A model generated the notes under the pieces. It did not search any database and was not told the DNA's origin. It worked only from the letters and a program-made list of their open reading frames with translations. This document shows positions 22,030 to 35,100 of a stretch of 64,000 nt of DNA, piece by piece. The stretch lies in assembly GCA_905147135.1 (NCBI GenBank), contig LR990053.1:2802501-2866500 (forward strand), given 5' to 3'. The DNA is from Blastobasis lacticolella (taxonomy: Eukaryota > Arthropoda > Insecta > Lepidoptera > Blastobasidae). Each line of letters starts with the position of its first letter. Within the stretch, counting starts at the first letter, position 1. A program made the translations under genes and the position numbers.

Positions 22030-24770
22030 CGGGCGCGCAGTTCGTTTCTCTGTAAACAATCAACTTTTCCACGTATTATTTTTCCAGGATATTAAGCCGC
22101 TACGAACCGCTATTGCAGGAGGAATTAAGCAATATGGAAAAATTTGGCATAATTGTGCGTGAAGAGGGTCGACGGAATGGGTGTCCAGCATTGTGCTCGT
22201 GGCCAAGCCCAACGGGAAGCTGCGTATCTGCCTCGATCCCTGTAACTTGAACAAAGCTGTCAAGCGTAGTCACTTTCAATTGCCTACAATTGATGAGATA
22301 TCAGCAAATTTAACTGGAGCGAGATACTTTACGAAGCTAGGTTTTGAATGGTGCCTCTGAATGAACAGAGTTCAAAACTTTGTACATTTTCAACACTCTT
22401 TGGCCGGTACCGGATTTTAAGATTTCCTTTTGGTATAAGCTGTGCTTTGGAAGTTTTTCACAATTAAATGTTGAAGATTTTTAGGATGGAAGGGCAGAAA
22501 TCTTTATTTCACAGGGACAAATGTGAATTTTGTAAAAGTAGCGAGTCATATCTAGGTCACATATTTGATTAAAATAGAATGAAGCCGGACGAAAATAAGG
22601 TGTTGGCGATAAAGACAATTAAATCTCCAAAATCTCGCAAAGAATTGGAGCGGCTTCTAGGCATGGTGAATTATTTGTCTAGGTAAATTCCAAATTATTC
22701 GGAGATATCAAACCCTTTAAGGGAATTATTGAAAAAAGAGAGAGAATGACAATGGCATTCACATAATGAAAAAGCGTTCAACAAATAAAAACACTGTATA
22801 GTGAACGCTCCAGTTCTTTGTTTCTACTCGCCGGCAGAGCCGGTGACTCTGTCAGTGGACGCGAGCGCGCAAGGGCTGGGCGCGTGGCTGCTGCAGTGCG
22901 GGCGGCCCGTCGCCTACGCCGCGCGCACGCTCGCGCCAGCGCGACAGCGGAGATACGCTGGGCCCAAATAGAAAAGGAACTCTTGGCGATAGTTTATGCT
23001 TGTACAAAATTCCATCAATATATATATGGCCATGATAACGTTACAGTAGAGTGATCATAAACCGCTGGAAATAATATTTAAAAAAAGTTTAAAGTTCCAG
23101 TTCGCCTCCAAAGGATGCTCTTACGACTCCAAAAATACATTCTTTATGTCAAGTACCATCAGTACCAGGTCAAGTTATGTTTATTGCTGATACTCTGTCC
23201 CGTGCAGCGAACATTGAGGAAAAATCGGATATGTGTTGTACTTTTATAACTAAATTTAATTGCTGTAAAACTGTATGGAAATAAATAAATAAATAAATGT
23301 GCAGCAAAAAAGAGATTCACGTTAACACCGTATTCGAAAGCAGTAATATATCGATGGCTAAATTGGATAAAATTTAAACAGAAACGAGAAAGACAACACA
23401 TTAAAAACAATAATAAACTATTGTGAAAAAGGATGGCCACATACGAAAAATTTACTAGAGAGTGAAGTGAAACCTTATTGGTCTATTAAGGACCAGTTAA
23501 ATGTTATTAAAGGGGTGTTATTTAGAATTAGCCGTGTGGTATTCGGCAGAGTAGAATAGCACCAACCCCTTACGCTCATGGGTGTCGTACAAGGCGACTA
23601 ATGTTTTCGAGGCAAAAGAGCAAGAGTCTCCGTAGTCTGGAAAATGGGCAGCAGCATTTTCCATTGTTATATTTAAACACTGCGATCTCCAACCCGCCTG
23701 CCAAGCGTGGAGATTATGGCAATAATCTCCCCTTTCGTGGGAGAGGCTGTAAGTCCTGCAGTGGACTGTTACGGGCTGTGATGATTATTTAGAAATGATA
23801 CAGTAGTAATTCCATTACACACACTGAACTGGACATGCTAAAAAATATACACGAATGCCACCTGGGTATCGATAAATGCGCGTGATGTTCTGTTTTGGCC
23901 AGGGCTGTCCCGTGTCCACGTGACGGTGGGCGCGTGCGAGCCCTGCCAGCGCGGCCGCAACCGCGCGCGCCGCCAGCCGCTCGCGCCGTACGCCGTGCAC
24001 GCGCCTGGCAGCTCCTCGGTGCTGATATATTTGAAATTAACACAAATTACTACCTGCTATTAGTGGATTACAACTCCAAATTTATTGAATTAGCCCATTT
24101 GGCTGACATGAGAATTTCAACATGTATAAATGAGTATGAAAGCATGCTCGCGAGATTTGGAATACTCGATAGATTAATCTCTGATAATGCGAAAACATTT
24201 ACATCAATAGAATTCAAAGAATTTGCAAAATTGTGGGAATTTAAACATGTAACTAGTTCTCCGCACTACCCAAGGGCAAACGGCCTGGTTGAGACAAATA
24301 TTAGAACTAAAAAATCTGCTAAAAAAATCGAAGGAAAACGGCGAATATCCCTATATCGCTTTACTAAATTTAAGGAATATCCAGATAACAGGCGAGCAAA
24401 GTTCACCAGCCCAGTTGCTAATGAATAGGCGACTCACAAATAAACTACCCGTGTCCCCTAAAAAATTAGAACCTGAAAAACATAACAAATGTTCTAAGTT
24501 TTCCGAACGACATAGATGTATAACGACCATGAAAAACAATTACGATAAGAGCACCCGCTCGCTCTCACCTTTGAAGGAAGGAGGTTTTATAAGAATGCGC
24601 GCAGGTGGAGATGGACAGTGGCGACGCGTGCGCCGCTCCTACTGGGTGTGTGACGACCGCGGCGGCGTCTACCGCAGGAACAGGCAGCACTTGATCCGCG
24701 CCACGCCACCTACCGGCCCCGTCCAGCCGCGACCACCGCATCCGCGCCCCCCCGAAGATTGAAGATGACG
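22030..24770 (+). pseudogene. Broken gypsy-type pol (RT, RNase H, integrase)
   Basis: Ty3/gypsy retroelement polyprotein remnants in order: RT fingers (WVSSIVLVAKPNGKLRICLD near 22180), palm start (GARYFTKL), a piece reading RYRILRFPFGISCAL, then a C-terminal RT block (RKELERLLGMVNYLSR near 22630). Next are RNase H (LSVDASAQGLGAWLLQCGRP near 22850, PSVPGQVMFIADTLSRAANI near 23165) and the integrase zinc region (24 kb). Integrase core blocks follow (LLLVDYNSKFIELAHLADM, LISDNAKTF, SSPHYPRANGLVE) and a C-terminal tail ending near 24760. Many stops and frameshifts show it is dead. The RT YxDD block is missing. A SINE-like element splits it at 23528-23784. Three patches (22840-22970, 23890-24010, 24590-24770) are strikingly GC-rich within an otherwise AT-rich pol. 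Confidence 0.8.
23528..23784 (+). mobile_element. 257-bp SINE-like element with 10-bp target duplication
   Basis: It interrupts the gypsy pol and is bounded by TTATTTAGAA on both sides (23518-23527 and 23785-23794). The uninterrupted sequence can be seen in the related gypsy copy near 59630. It starts TTAGCCGTGTGG and ends GGGCTGTGATGA, a GAT-type tail like RTE LINEs. A second copy is at 37429-37678. Confidence 0.8.
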
Positions 24771-24959
24771 AAGATCTTCCCATGAGACACACTCAAAGTA
24801 ACGCACTAAACAATGCCTGCTCAGTATCTCCTGAAGTACCAAATGCAAATGCACCAGATGAGCAACAGTATATAGTTACAAAATCGGGCAGACGAGTCAT
24901 ACCTCCTAAACGTTTTATTGTCGAACAATAAAGATTACCTTTCACTATCTATTGTTTTA

Positions 24960-26189
24960 CCTACCTGTTAAATAATGTTTATTGCAACAAATATTTTTAT
25001 TATTTAGCGAATACGCTTGCCCAAAGTAAAAAAAATATGTTAGATACCTACATAACTAGAAACATTACCCTCCTTTGCTAAATAGTGATTTCTATTTATG
25101 CATCCACACCCACAAATGAGGAATAAACCAGTTGCTTATTCTCACAGTGTCGTTGTTGTTATTGCTCCCCTATTAAAATACTTTAACACCCAACATACTA
25201 TTTATTTAATTTACCGGATCCAACAATCAAAAGTATTTAGTAATTAACAACTTACAATAATAATCAACAATAAACGGCGATTTAACTTGTGACGATTTGT
25301 AACCGTGGGTTCCCTTGGCACATGTTATTCCTTCACTCTTTAAGTCAGTTAATGAGGTTACCGTGGTTGAGCATCGATGCACTTAGTGGACCTAAAGCAG
25401 ACACCGAAACCAGAGACACCGATCGATCCCCAGTGCCACCATATTTTAAGAACTCTTTTCTGTACATTAGTTGTACACTAACCGATGCCCAAAAGGCAAG
25501 GCAACACCCTTGGGTAAACCTGCACATTCAGGCGACTAAAAGTATAACTGTGATCCAATCTGGTCAGGTTCCCCGGTCAACAGGTTAAGAACTGCAAAAA
25601 TTCTGTGAGATCAAAGTGGATTCTTACCAGCCACAAACACAGAAAAAGTATGAGGTCTCTGTACGCGCGAACGTACAGGGTTCTAACCGACAATACCGAG
25701 TGGCGATGGGCATTATGCATCCGTAAAAATGTACGCATATCTAAGGGATCGAGCAAAAATTACCGAACACAGAGTACATTCACTTAGTAAAGAACCGCTG
25801 ACAAAGCGCTGTGAGATGCTAGTGACGTAATATTTGTTCTTGAAGACCACAAGCTTCCGAACGTATAACGCTGCGAGAATTATTTGTGCAACAGCGTAAT
25901 TTGCAAGAAATAACTCTTAGAAACTATGTACGGGCCCCGTGGGGCAAATAAGAAAAAATATAGTAACAGCTGCGTATATTGTGTTACTGTTTTCGTGTAA
26001 CAATTTGAGTTATTAGTTAAAACAAAAAATTGCGCAATTAAAACGAAATCATCACGAAAATAATTGTTCTTGGCTATCATAACGTTTAGCGTACACCATT
26101 TTCGGCGAAAATAATCACGATAATTACAAAATATTACAAGAACAATTGACATTCATGACAGTATTCAGTTCGTTATCATTCTTGCAACG
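24960..26189. other. Intergenic region upstream of OR-C
   Basis: No gene recognised. It contains a partial SINE-like repeat (about 25505-25585, GATCCAATCTGGTCAGG) and AT-rich DNA. The last bases before the OR-C ATG (TTGCAACG) match the start context of OR-B and OR-D, but the LINE-derived flank shared by B and D is absent. Confidence 0.45.
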
Positions 26190-29100
26190 ATGAACCGCTT
26201 GGAAAACAAGAAAAGCGAACACCCGGAGAAAAATTACATGAAATTTTACTTTGATTGGCTGTACTATGTGGGTACAGGAGAGTGTTGGTATGAAGAACGT
26301 CCCCCGAAATCTGCTACTTCAGATTTGTTATACAAGATGTGGTGTTTTGCATCGTACGCTTATGTTTTTGGAGGATTTGCGAACGAGTACTTAGCGTTCT
26401 TTTTTGAACTAACTGAAGCGGAGTTTGAAACTCTGCTTCTCCACAGCATCGGCCACTCTTGTATAATGCTCAAGATTGTTGTTCTATGCTTACGTAAAGA
26501 ACGGATCAAGGTATTTTGCAAACGATTTTTTGAAACCAATAGAGAATATTCCTCTGAAAAACTGGACCAGCAATCAGTGAGGAGAGCAAGGATCTTATGC
26601 TATATTTTGAATATTGTCGTTTACTTCTGTCTTGCCATGTGGCTTGTTTCTGCTATTGTTGCCAAAATTAAATATGGTAAGCATGCCTTCTATTCTATAC
26701 TTAGTGTAAGTCATGCGTAAATTTTTTTTATAAGTTCATTGTATTCGTAGACATAAACACAATCTCCAGTTGGCATAAACATACATAGACTGCAATAACG
26801 TAACAAATAACAATTTTTTTATAACGTTGGTATATTTTTCAATGACAGCAACTTGGTAACCAATCCACTACTAAAAGAAGCAGGTAGCAACTGACCAATG
26901 TGTCGGATGCACACGAGTGCTTCCTCCGTGCTTGTCTCGGAATGTAGCCTCTCGTAACGGTGGTTTACTGTCCCGAATTCTCACTTATTTCTTGATGCGA
27001 TGTGGTTACGAGTTAGCACCAGGCAACGAACAGCCTACTCTCTTATTTCTACATCAGAACTAGATGTGGGTTTGTCCGTACTATCCATTAGAACAAGCAG
27101 ACGTAGGGAGAAAGAGGCACCCGGCGTAACTCAATTCGAATGTTTCCAGTATCTGGCCACTCTTACCCTCTAATTTGCGCAGAGAGAGCTCTACTATTTT
27201 TATAGAAACATTTTGCTTGTCCGTTCGTTTCTGTATGGTATGGCGTAATACTTTTAGTTAAATTTCATTATTTTTGTGATTTATAAATTTTGTGAAATGA
27301 ATTGCCTCATAGCTATGTATGTGGTATTTCAAAGAAGTCAAATATTTCATAGATTTTTTATACACAAAATGAGTTTACTTCACCATGGTTGTGTCATGAG
27401 CACTTTCCTACTTGTTATTTTGTGCTCCACGCTCTATCAACTGAATGTCCGGGCTCGCCAGAGGTGCCAGCTTATGAAATACGCAGATGACATCGTATCG
27501 ATGTGCAGGTTTAGACAGGAAGAAAGTGCTGGAAGTGTAGAACGGTGGTTTGAAGCTGAACTTCGCCAAATCCGTGACTGGCGACAGCGCGATTCTCGAA
27601 ACGGGAGTATGCAACCACCTGCAGTGCTAAAGCAGTGCAAATTGTTACTATGATATGGCGGTCAAATGTTTTCCTAGTAGGTAATATAAAAATAAATAAG
27701 TAGTAATGGGTTCAAATTCTAGATCCTTCAATAACTTTTGTAAATTGTAATTTTTTATTGAATAAATACATCCAACAAAGTCTCTCCTTCATTTTATATT
27801 TTATCTTTTCTCTACAAACTGCTGCTTCAGTCTTATTTCTGAATTATTTATTTATTTTATTCAGCTAGGTACAGATACAGATATTCGACTAGAGTTTATA
27901 AATAAATTGTATTCATAAGATAACAAAGGTAAGTCATAGGTATATGGTTACATCGGTGCACAACATTTACAGTAAATAACACATGACAACAACAACAACA
28001 GGATAACTATACTAATCTCCTTATTACAATTTATGGTACTACTAAGTCAGTAATTATCAGTTGATACCATTTTTTAGCGTTCCGTTAAATATTTTATATT
28101 GTATACTGTATTCGTTAATATCTCGGTCTTTGTAATTTTTTGGGGAATAGTACTAAAATTCATTGAAGTCTTACAGTCTTATTAGTAAAAAGTACTTATG
28201 AACAAGCGTTGAACGCCTGTTCAGTTAGTTACACCTTTGATTATATACAAATAGATTCCTGAATCTCATGCCCACCATTGTCCTACTCGCTCTGACCATA
28301 TTGTCAGAGCGTAGTGTATTGCCACGAGCAAATTTATTCCCTTAAATATGAAAAATTTTGGGGAAGACCAAAGAAAAGATGAATGGATTGTGTGATGAGG
28401 AATATCAGGGAGCGAGTGGTGAGCAAGTGGTGAGCGTGGATATGACAGCGTATAGGGATGAATGGAGAAAGAAGAAATACTGTGCCGACCCCAAATGAAT
28501 GGAATAAGGGCAGGATTTTTTTTTTTTATGTCATACGTTAGACAAACAGGCAAGCGGGCCCCCTGATGGATTATGAAATTATAAAATAAATAAAATAAAA
28601 TAAAAAGGTATTTATTTAGTATTTAGCTCAAACATATAAAAAATAAAATTACATAAAATTAAAATAAATTAAACCAGAAAAAAAAACAATGAGAAAAAAA
28701 TTAAAAAAATAATATAAACACTAAACGCTAAAGAGGCTAAAGCTCAGTTCCGCAGATACGCGAAGGTGCCTACGGGCCTGCTATTCTGCCTTGGCCTACA
28801 AAATTACACAGAATAAAATTTGTTATAGACACAGACACTATAAATAAATAAATTTAATAGATTTCACTATGACGATGTTGGAAAATGTTATGTAAGAATA
28901 TTTTAACGATTTTATTTGGTATGGAAACACAAAGACAGGTTGTATCAGAAGGGGCTGATAAAAGCACTTTTTTAGGCTAGACTGTTTATATTTATTAAGG
29001 TTACACCGGTTTTGAATACTACGATTTGGAACTCGCCTGCCACTGACATGGAGGCTTAAGTCCAGCATTGGACCTGACCTACTGATGATGGATGATGCGT

Positions 29101-32100
29101 GTAGATTGAAAATAGTGTTTTTTCTGTAATAAATAGTTCTAAATAACAGGGCCCAGCTAACTGTCGTGCGCATTGCACAGGAAACTACATCCTCTTTTAT
29201 TGCTTTTAAAAGTCGAAGTTTAGGCTGAGCGGAGTACGTTGGGAGATCTATATCCAGCAATAGAATAACACGATACGGCTGTTGGCGATAAATTCAAAAC
29301 CGCTAATTATGTAGGTAAGTATAACAGATACTCAAAAATGATTGTAATTTGATCGTAATATTAACAATATTTTTTGAGCAAAGTCGAGCTCTTCACGGTA
29401 CTCGGACAGTCACCAGCAAATTTCTTTGATAGATCAGTTATGAAGAGTGTTGGGGTGAGTTCTTAGTTCCCTGTTGTTATGGTTCTTTGTTGTATACAGC
29501 AGCTACTCGTAGCCGCGCGTATCCTTCATGTTGATGTTTGTTGCTTAGCGCAATCCAACTCGTGCGGAGTTTAAACATTATAATAATTAACCAAGGGGTG
29601 CATGAGCTCGTCTTCACTCCCTGAATATATCTTAAATCGTGGAAAAAAATCTACTGTTTCATTTGGTAGTATTTGTTTTCGTTGTTCGTGGATGGCAGAC
29701 GTAATTTTATACTGATAGATTTGCTGATCCAAATTTCTTTTTAATATTTTTACGTTTACGTGATAAATGTTACGTTTTAGATAAAGTAAGACAAAATAAT
29801 GATGGGACACATATCGATCGTAACCCTCGACAACGTTGTGAAGTGATCACAAATCTATTATCTGTCTTCGATTATCAAGACCAAACAAGTTATATTTTTG
29901 CAAACGTAGTCAGGAATTTTATTCCTAATACCAAATCTTGCAGGTAGCTGGCGAAGAAAACGGCGTTGTATTGACTCAACCGTATCGATATGAGTAAAGG
30001 ATATCAAATAGATATACAGTACTCAAGAATGTTCCTTACTTGTGCTACATGCAGTGTGATCCAAGATTTAGGTTGTCAGAATGATTTGATGTAACGCTTT
30101 ATACAAGATTGCATTTTGTTAGCTTTATAGCCGATGTAGTCGAAATTTGGTCTAAAGGATAAAAACTCATCAAAAATCACTCCCAGGTTTTTTATAGTAT
30201 CCACTCTCGCCATAGTAACCTCATTTATATTACAGATTCTTCTCTATGTTTTATATAAATGTGCATGTATAATACTGCCGTGTGTGTCTCTGAAAGGTCT
30301 CTGACCACCCCGTTTGGGGACAGTGCGGTGAAGCTGTACCTATATCATAACTCTATTTCAGACACTCCAATCCGCTCAATCATAACTCTATATCCGTCTA
30401 TGGATGAGCCATCGTTACTACACAATATAGTTCGAGTTCTGATCGAGGTCCATTGGTACTACGCGTGCTTAGTAATGAACATAATCGATTGCATCAGCTT
30501 GTGTGCTCTGGTGTTTTTAAGCTACAAGTTTAAATATCTCCAATTATACTTTGAAAGTCTTCGAGAAAAATACTTAAAATTAGCTGATGAGAAAAGCAGG
30601 GATGTTCTGGAAGAAGAGTATGAAAAGGATTTCATCACTGGAATGAAGCTGCATCAAGACGCTTTGTGGTTCGTATATTTTAATTTTATACTGATGTAAA
30701 TATGTTTCGTTCCCAGTACCAATTATCGATACATTTAATACTACAATATCTTTAATGCCAAGGCCAGCAGAAACGTCTTGTCGGAGTTTGAAACTCTTTT
30801 ACCACGGATTCGAGGTATATTTAGAGGTATGATAATAATATTTATGTCGGTGTTTGGCCCCCAAGTACACCTGCTTATCCGAAGAGGTGTGTGACACTGT
30901 GAGGTGTGATTTCTTCTCCTTCATTGTGTGGCTGGCCGTAGCTAAAGCCTCCATGCAACAGACCAAACTATTCGTTATTTTAGCTCATATGGCCTTTTTA
31001 ATGGACAAATCAAGGCAATGGAAAAATGAATGATAGAGCATCTAGTTCCAAATTGTTTGCATTTTATCTGTCGGATTAGGTATTACAAAACTTAGTTGTT
31101 CGAACGAACATGTATCTTGTTCGAACGATGGGAACTACCTCTAGATATTTTCTTTATCTTTCCCATAAATACAGCTGGATCGTTCCATAGACCAAACTGT
31201 ATTACATTGGTCTATGATCGTTCTCAAAAAACAGTCAGCGCGGAATTAATTTTGAAAATTTTAAAAAAGTTAGCGATTTTTATTTATTTTTGCATGGAAA
31301 TCGCTAGAACTGTGATCTAGTAATCGATATCACGGGGAAGGAGGTAAGTAATTTTTTATAAATTGTAGGAATTTTGACATTTGGCATTTAATTAGAGAGT
31401 CGCTCTTCTGTAATTAACTGATCTGCCAAATCCTGGATCCTGAGTCAAGGTGGACCCCTTGCCCTTGCGCGAGAGCCCAACCAGGTCATTGACGCCAAGA
31501 CGATTATTATTATTATCTTTAAGTCAACAATCAAGTAGAAGAGAGGTAGGGCACAGCGGGGTATCTCGTTCGAATTGGAGCCGCCCGACTGGGGAAGTAC
31601 CTCCACCTTACAGAATATCGCAGTTTAATAATACTCTTTTAAATAGTATTGTGTTTCTGCCGGTGAGTAAGGTTTCCAGTGCTCCATGGGGTGGGGATTT
31701 GGGGAATCGTGGCTTTGGCAGTGGAGTGGCATTTGCCTTTTGCTGCCAGAGCAACGTGTTATAGATGTAGGCAACGCATTAGCGATACTCTTGGTGTTGC
31801 TAATGTCTATAGGCAGTGGTGACCACTTTCTATCAGGTGGCCCGCTTGCCTGTTTGCGTACCGTAAGACATAAAAAAAAAGTAGGTTAATTATAACTAAA
31901 ATATCTAAAATAAATTTTTCCAAGGTGTGCGCGCAACGTACAAGATACATTGGGGCCCCTGTACAGCATCCAGACTGTGGAGGGCATTGCCCTTATCGGC
32001 ATTTCCCTGATCAAAATGGCGGTAAGTAATTATCTGCAGGATAATTCAGGGATTTATACATACATAATTTAAGAGAGGTAGGGCATAGCGGGGTATCCCG

Positions 32101-35100
32101 TTCGATTGGAGCAGGCCGACTGGGGAAGTACCTCCACCTTACAGAAGATCGCAGCTAAACAATACTCTTTTAAATAGTATTGTGTTTCTGCCGGTGAGTA
32201 AGGTTTCCAGAGCTCCATGGGGTGAGGCCCAGGCTCCAATTTGGGGAACCGTGGCTTTGGCAGTGGAGGGATATTTGCCTTTTTGCGCCAGAGTAACGTG
32301 TTATAGAGGTGGGCAACGCATTGGCGATAGTCTCGGTGTTGCTAATGTCTATAGGCAGTGGTGACCACTTTCCATCAGGTGGCCCGCTTGCCTGTTTTCC
32401 TATCGTATGACATACAAAAAAATACCTTCAGTAAGAAGGCAATTTAAAAGTGTATAACCACTATTATTTGTGTCTGAAATGAAGAAACGGCTAACACTAC
32501 GCAAAAATGTTTTAATTCTAATTTTCAATCTTATCCTTCATTGTATTAAATCAATTTATACAAAGATGTGCCAGATACTTGTTACCTTATTTACTTTGCG
32601 TATATTAATACATTTATATGGAACAAACATAAGGCTACACGTTGCTACTGTCCCTAGTAATTTAGCCAACCACTGCATGTATATGTCGCAGCCATCTGGT
32701 TAAATTAGCCATTTAATTAGAAGGCTAGTCCGTTAATTAAATGCCGGTATTCAATTGAATGGCTAGAGGACAAGTAGCCAAGTAGTTGAATGTAATGTGC
32801 AGCTACTTGGCTGAACGTTATTTAGCCATTTTGTTAATATAATATATATGTTTGGTTTGAGTGACCATTCGTAAATTTATATGATTACTTTACTTAAGAT
32901 AAAAAATACGAATTAATAAATATAATTTTTATTTAGCAACGAAAATATTAGTGGCAACAAATTCAATTAGTAATTGCATTGCGAGTACCTATAACATTTA
33001 TACACCGGTAAAGGTGAGCAATGCAAGGATGTACAATTGCTCGGACAGAGATACGACACAAATTTTAATTCTTTTAAAGTTGTTGTGGATAAAAGTAGAC
33101 TGGATACGTTTCTGAGTAGTGACTTCTGGCCTGAAGGTATCAGATTTCGGCGTTTTCGAGAGGGCCAGCCAAAGCTGCACAAACCAGTCGAAAATGAAAA
33201 TCTAAATATGTATTATGGATGACACACCAAAAGACATTATTACTTCTATGATATCTTACAATTGCAAATCAATCAAAAGATCTGTGTCGTTTGTACGAGA
33301 CCTATGTAAGGATGCTGATTTAATTGCGCTGCAAGAGACGTGGTTGCTACCGCATGATCTAGATTTTATACACACCGTTCACCCCGACTTCGCGTGTACA
33401 GCTACGTCATCCGTTGATACGTCGAAGGGAGTACTGAGAGGTCGACCTTACGGCGGACTGGCCCTGCTTTGGCGAAAGACGTCCTTTCCGGAAGTGACAG
33501 TGATCAAGTGCCCTAGTGATCGTCTTAGTGCCATACGCGTGGTGGTAGACTCAAATGCGGTGCTCATTGTCAATGTGTACATGCCGACGGATGAACCTGA
33601 TAACCTGACGGAATTCACCAGCTGTCTAGCCATGGTGAGCGCCCTGATAGACGATTGTGATGTCCAAGTCGCATTCATCCTTGGCGATTTTAATGCGCAC
33701 CCGACAGCTCGTTTTGGTCAGGAACTTTTCAGCTTCTGTAGCGATCAGGAATGGAAGTGTGCAGATGTGGAAAGGCTGGGATTGCACTCAGATTGCTTCA
33801 CATTCATCAGCGACTCCAACGGTGCAAAAAGATGGCTGGATCACTGTGTTGCAACGGATGCGGCTATGGCAACTATAGAATCGGTGAATGTTATGTGTGA
33901 TGCAGCATGGTCAGATCATTATCCATTGAGGTTGCTATGTCGGTTGGGTCAAGTGGGGAAATGCATTGACAGCCATGTCAGTAACTCAAGTCGTGGTGGC
34001 ATTCGATGGGGTATAAGAGACTCAGTACAGTGTGAAAACTACTATAATTTCTGTAATACGGCCTTATTGAACCTTGATGACTACTTAGTGTGTAGATATT
34101 GTAATAATAGCTGTGATAATGTAAATGTGATGGATTGTGAGCTACTTGACAATCATTATAAGTTTATTGACAGTTTGTATGGTGCTATAACCTCAACTTT
34201 AATTGATAGTGCAAGATACTCCTCTGGCTTTCGTTCTGCGAAGGAGAATAAAAGTAAAAGTAAACATATCACGGGCTGGAACGTGCACGTAAAGGAGAGT
34301 CATAATTTTTATAGAAATTGTTTTAAATGCTGGGTTGTTGCGGGTAAGCCGTGCACGGGCCCAATATATGAACGCTTATCATCTAGTCGTAGGATGTTTA
34401 AAAGTAAACTTGCATGGTGCCAGAAAAATGAAACAAAAATAAAAGTTGATATCCTAGCATCTGCATGTAAAAGTAAAAATTTTGTTAAGTTTTGGGATCA
34501 AACTAAAAAATTCACTTACAAGCAGACCCTGCCACTGATTGTAGATGGAGAACAAAACCCAGCGCGGATAGCCAATATTTTTAGAAATAGGTTTAAGCTG
34601 GACCCTCTGCCAGTGCAAGACAAGGACCTGCCGAGCGTTGGTTGTACCATGGCTAATCATGGGACTATTCGCTTCGCTCCTGATGACGTCGCTAGGACTG
34701 TGAGGAGAATGACGCGTGGTAAGTCCCCTGGACATGACGACCTCAGTCTTGAGCACATTTTGGGCGCTGGGACAGAAATTTTTAGCAAGTTATGCAGCGT
34801 TTTTAATTTATGTTTGCAATATTCATATCTTCCGCCAGATATGATGCGTACTATGTGAGTCGCGACACCTCTGTGTACGCATGTTTCCTCGACCTGAGCC
34901 GGGCATTTGATCTAGTGAATTATGAAATTCTCTGGAGAAAACTGCGCGGCTCAGGTGCTCCAGAGGAACTTGTGAGAATTTTCCAGTACTGGTACGGAAA
35001 CCAAACCAATTGTGTTAGATGGGGCGACACGACTTCTAACGACTACAAGTTAGAATGCGGTGTACGCCAAGGAGGGCTCACGTCTCCCGACCTTTTCAAC

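Noticed and set aside
31096..31320. 74-codon frame with short inverted word ATAGACCA/TGGTCTAT
   Set aside because: Intronic, no domain; the 8-bp inverted word alone is not evidence of an element.
31450..32364. Several 60-104 codon frames
   Set aside because: They lie in the 350-bp interspersed repeat and shift between copies, so they are not conserved as protein.
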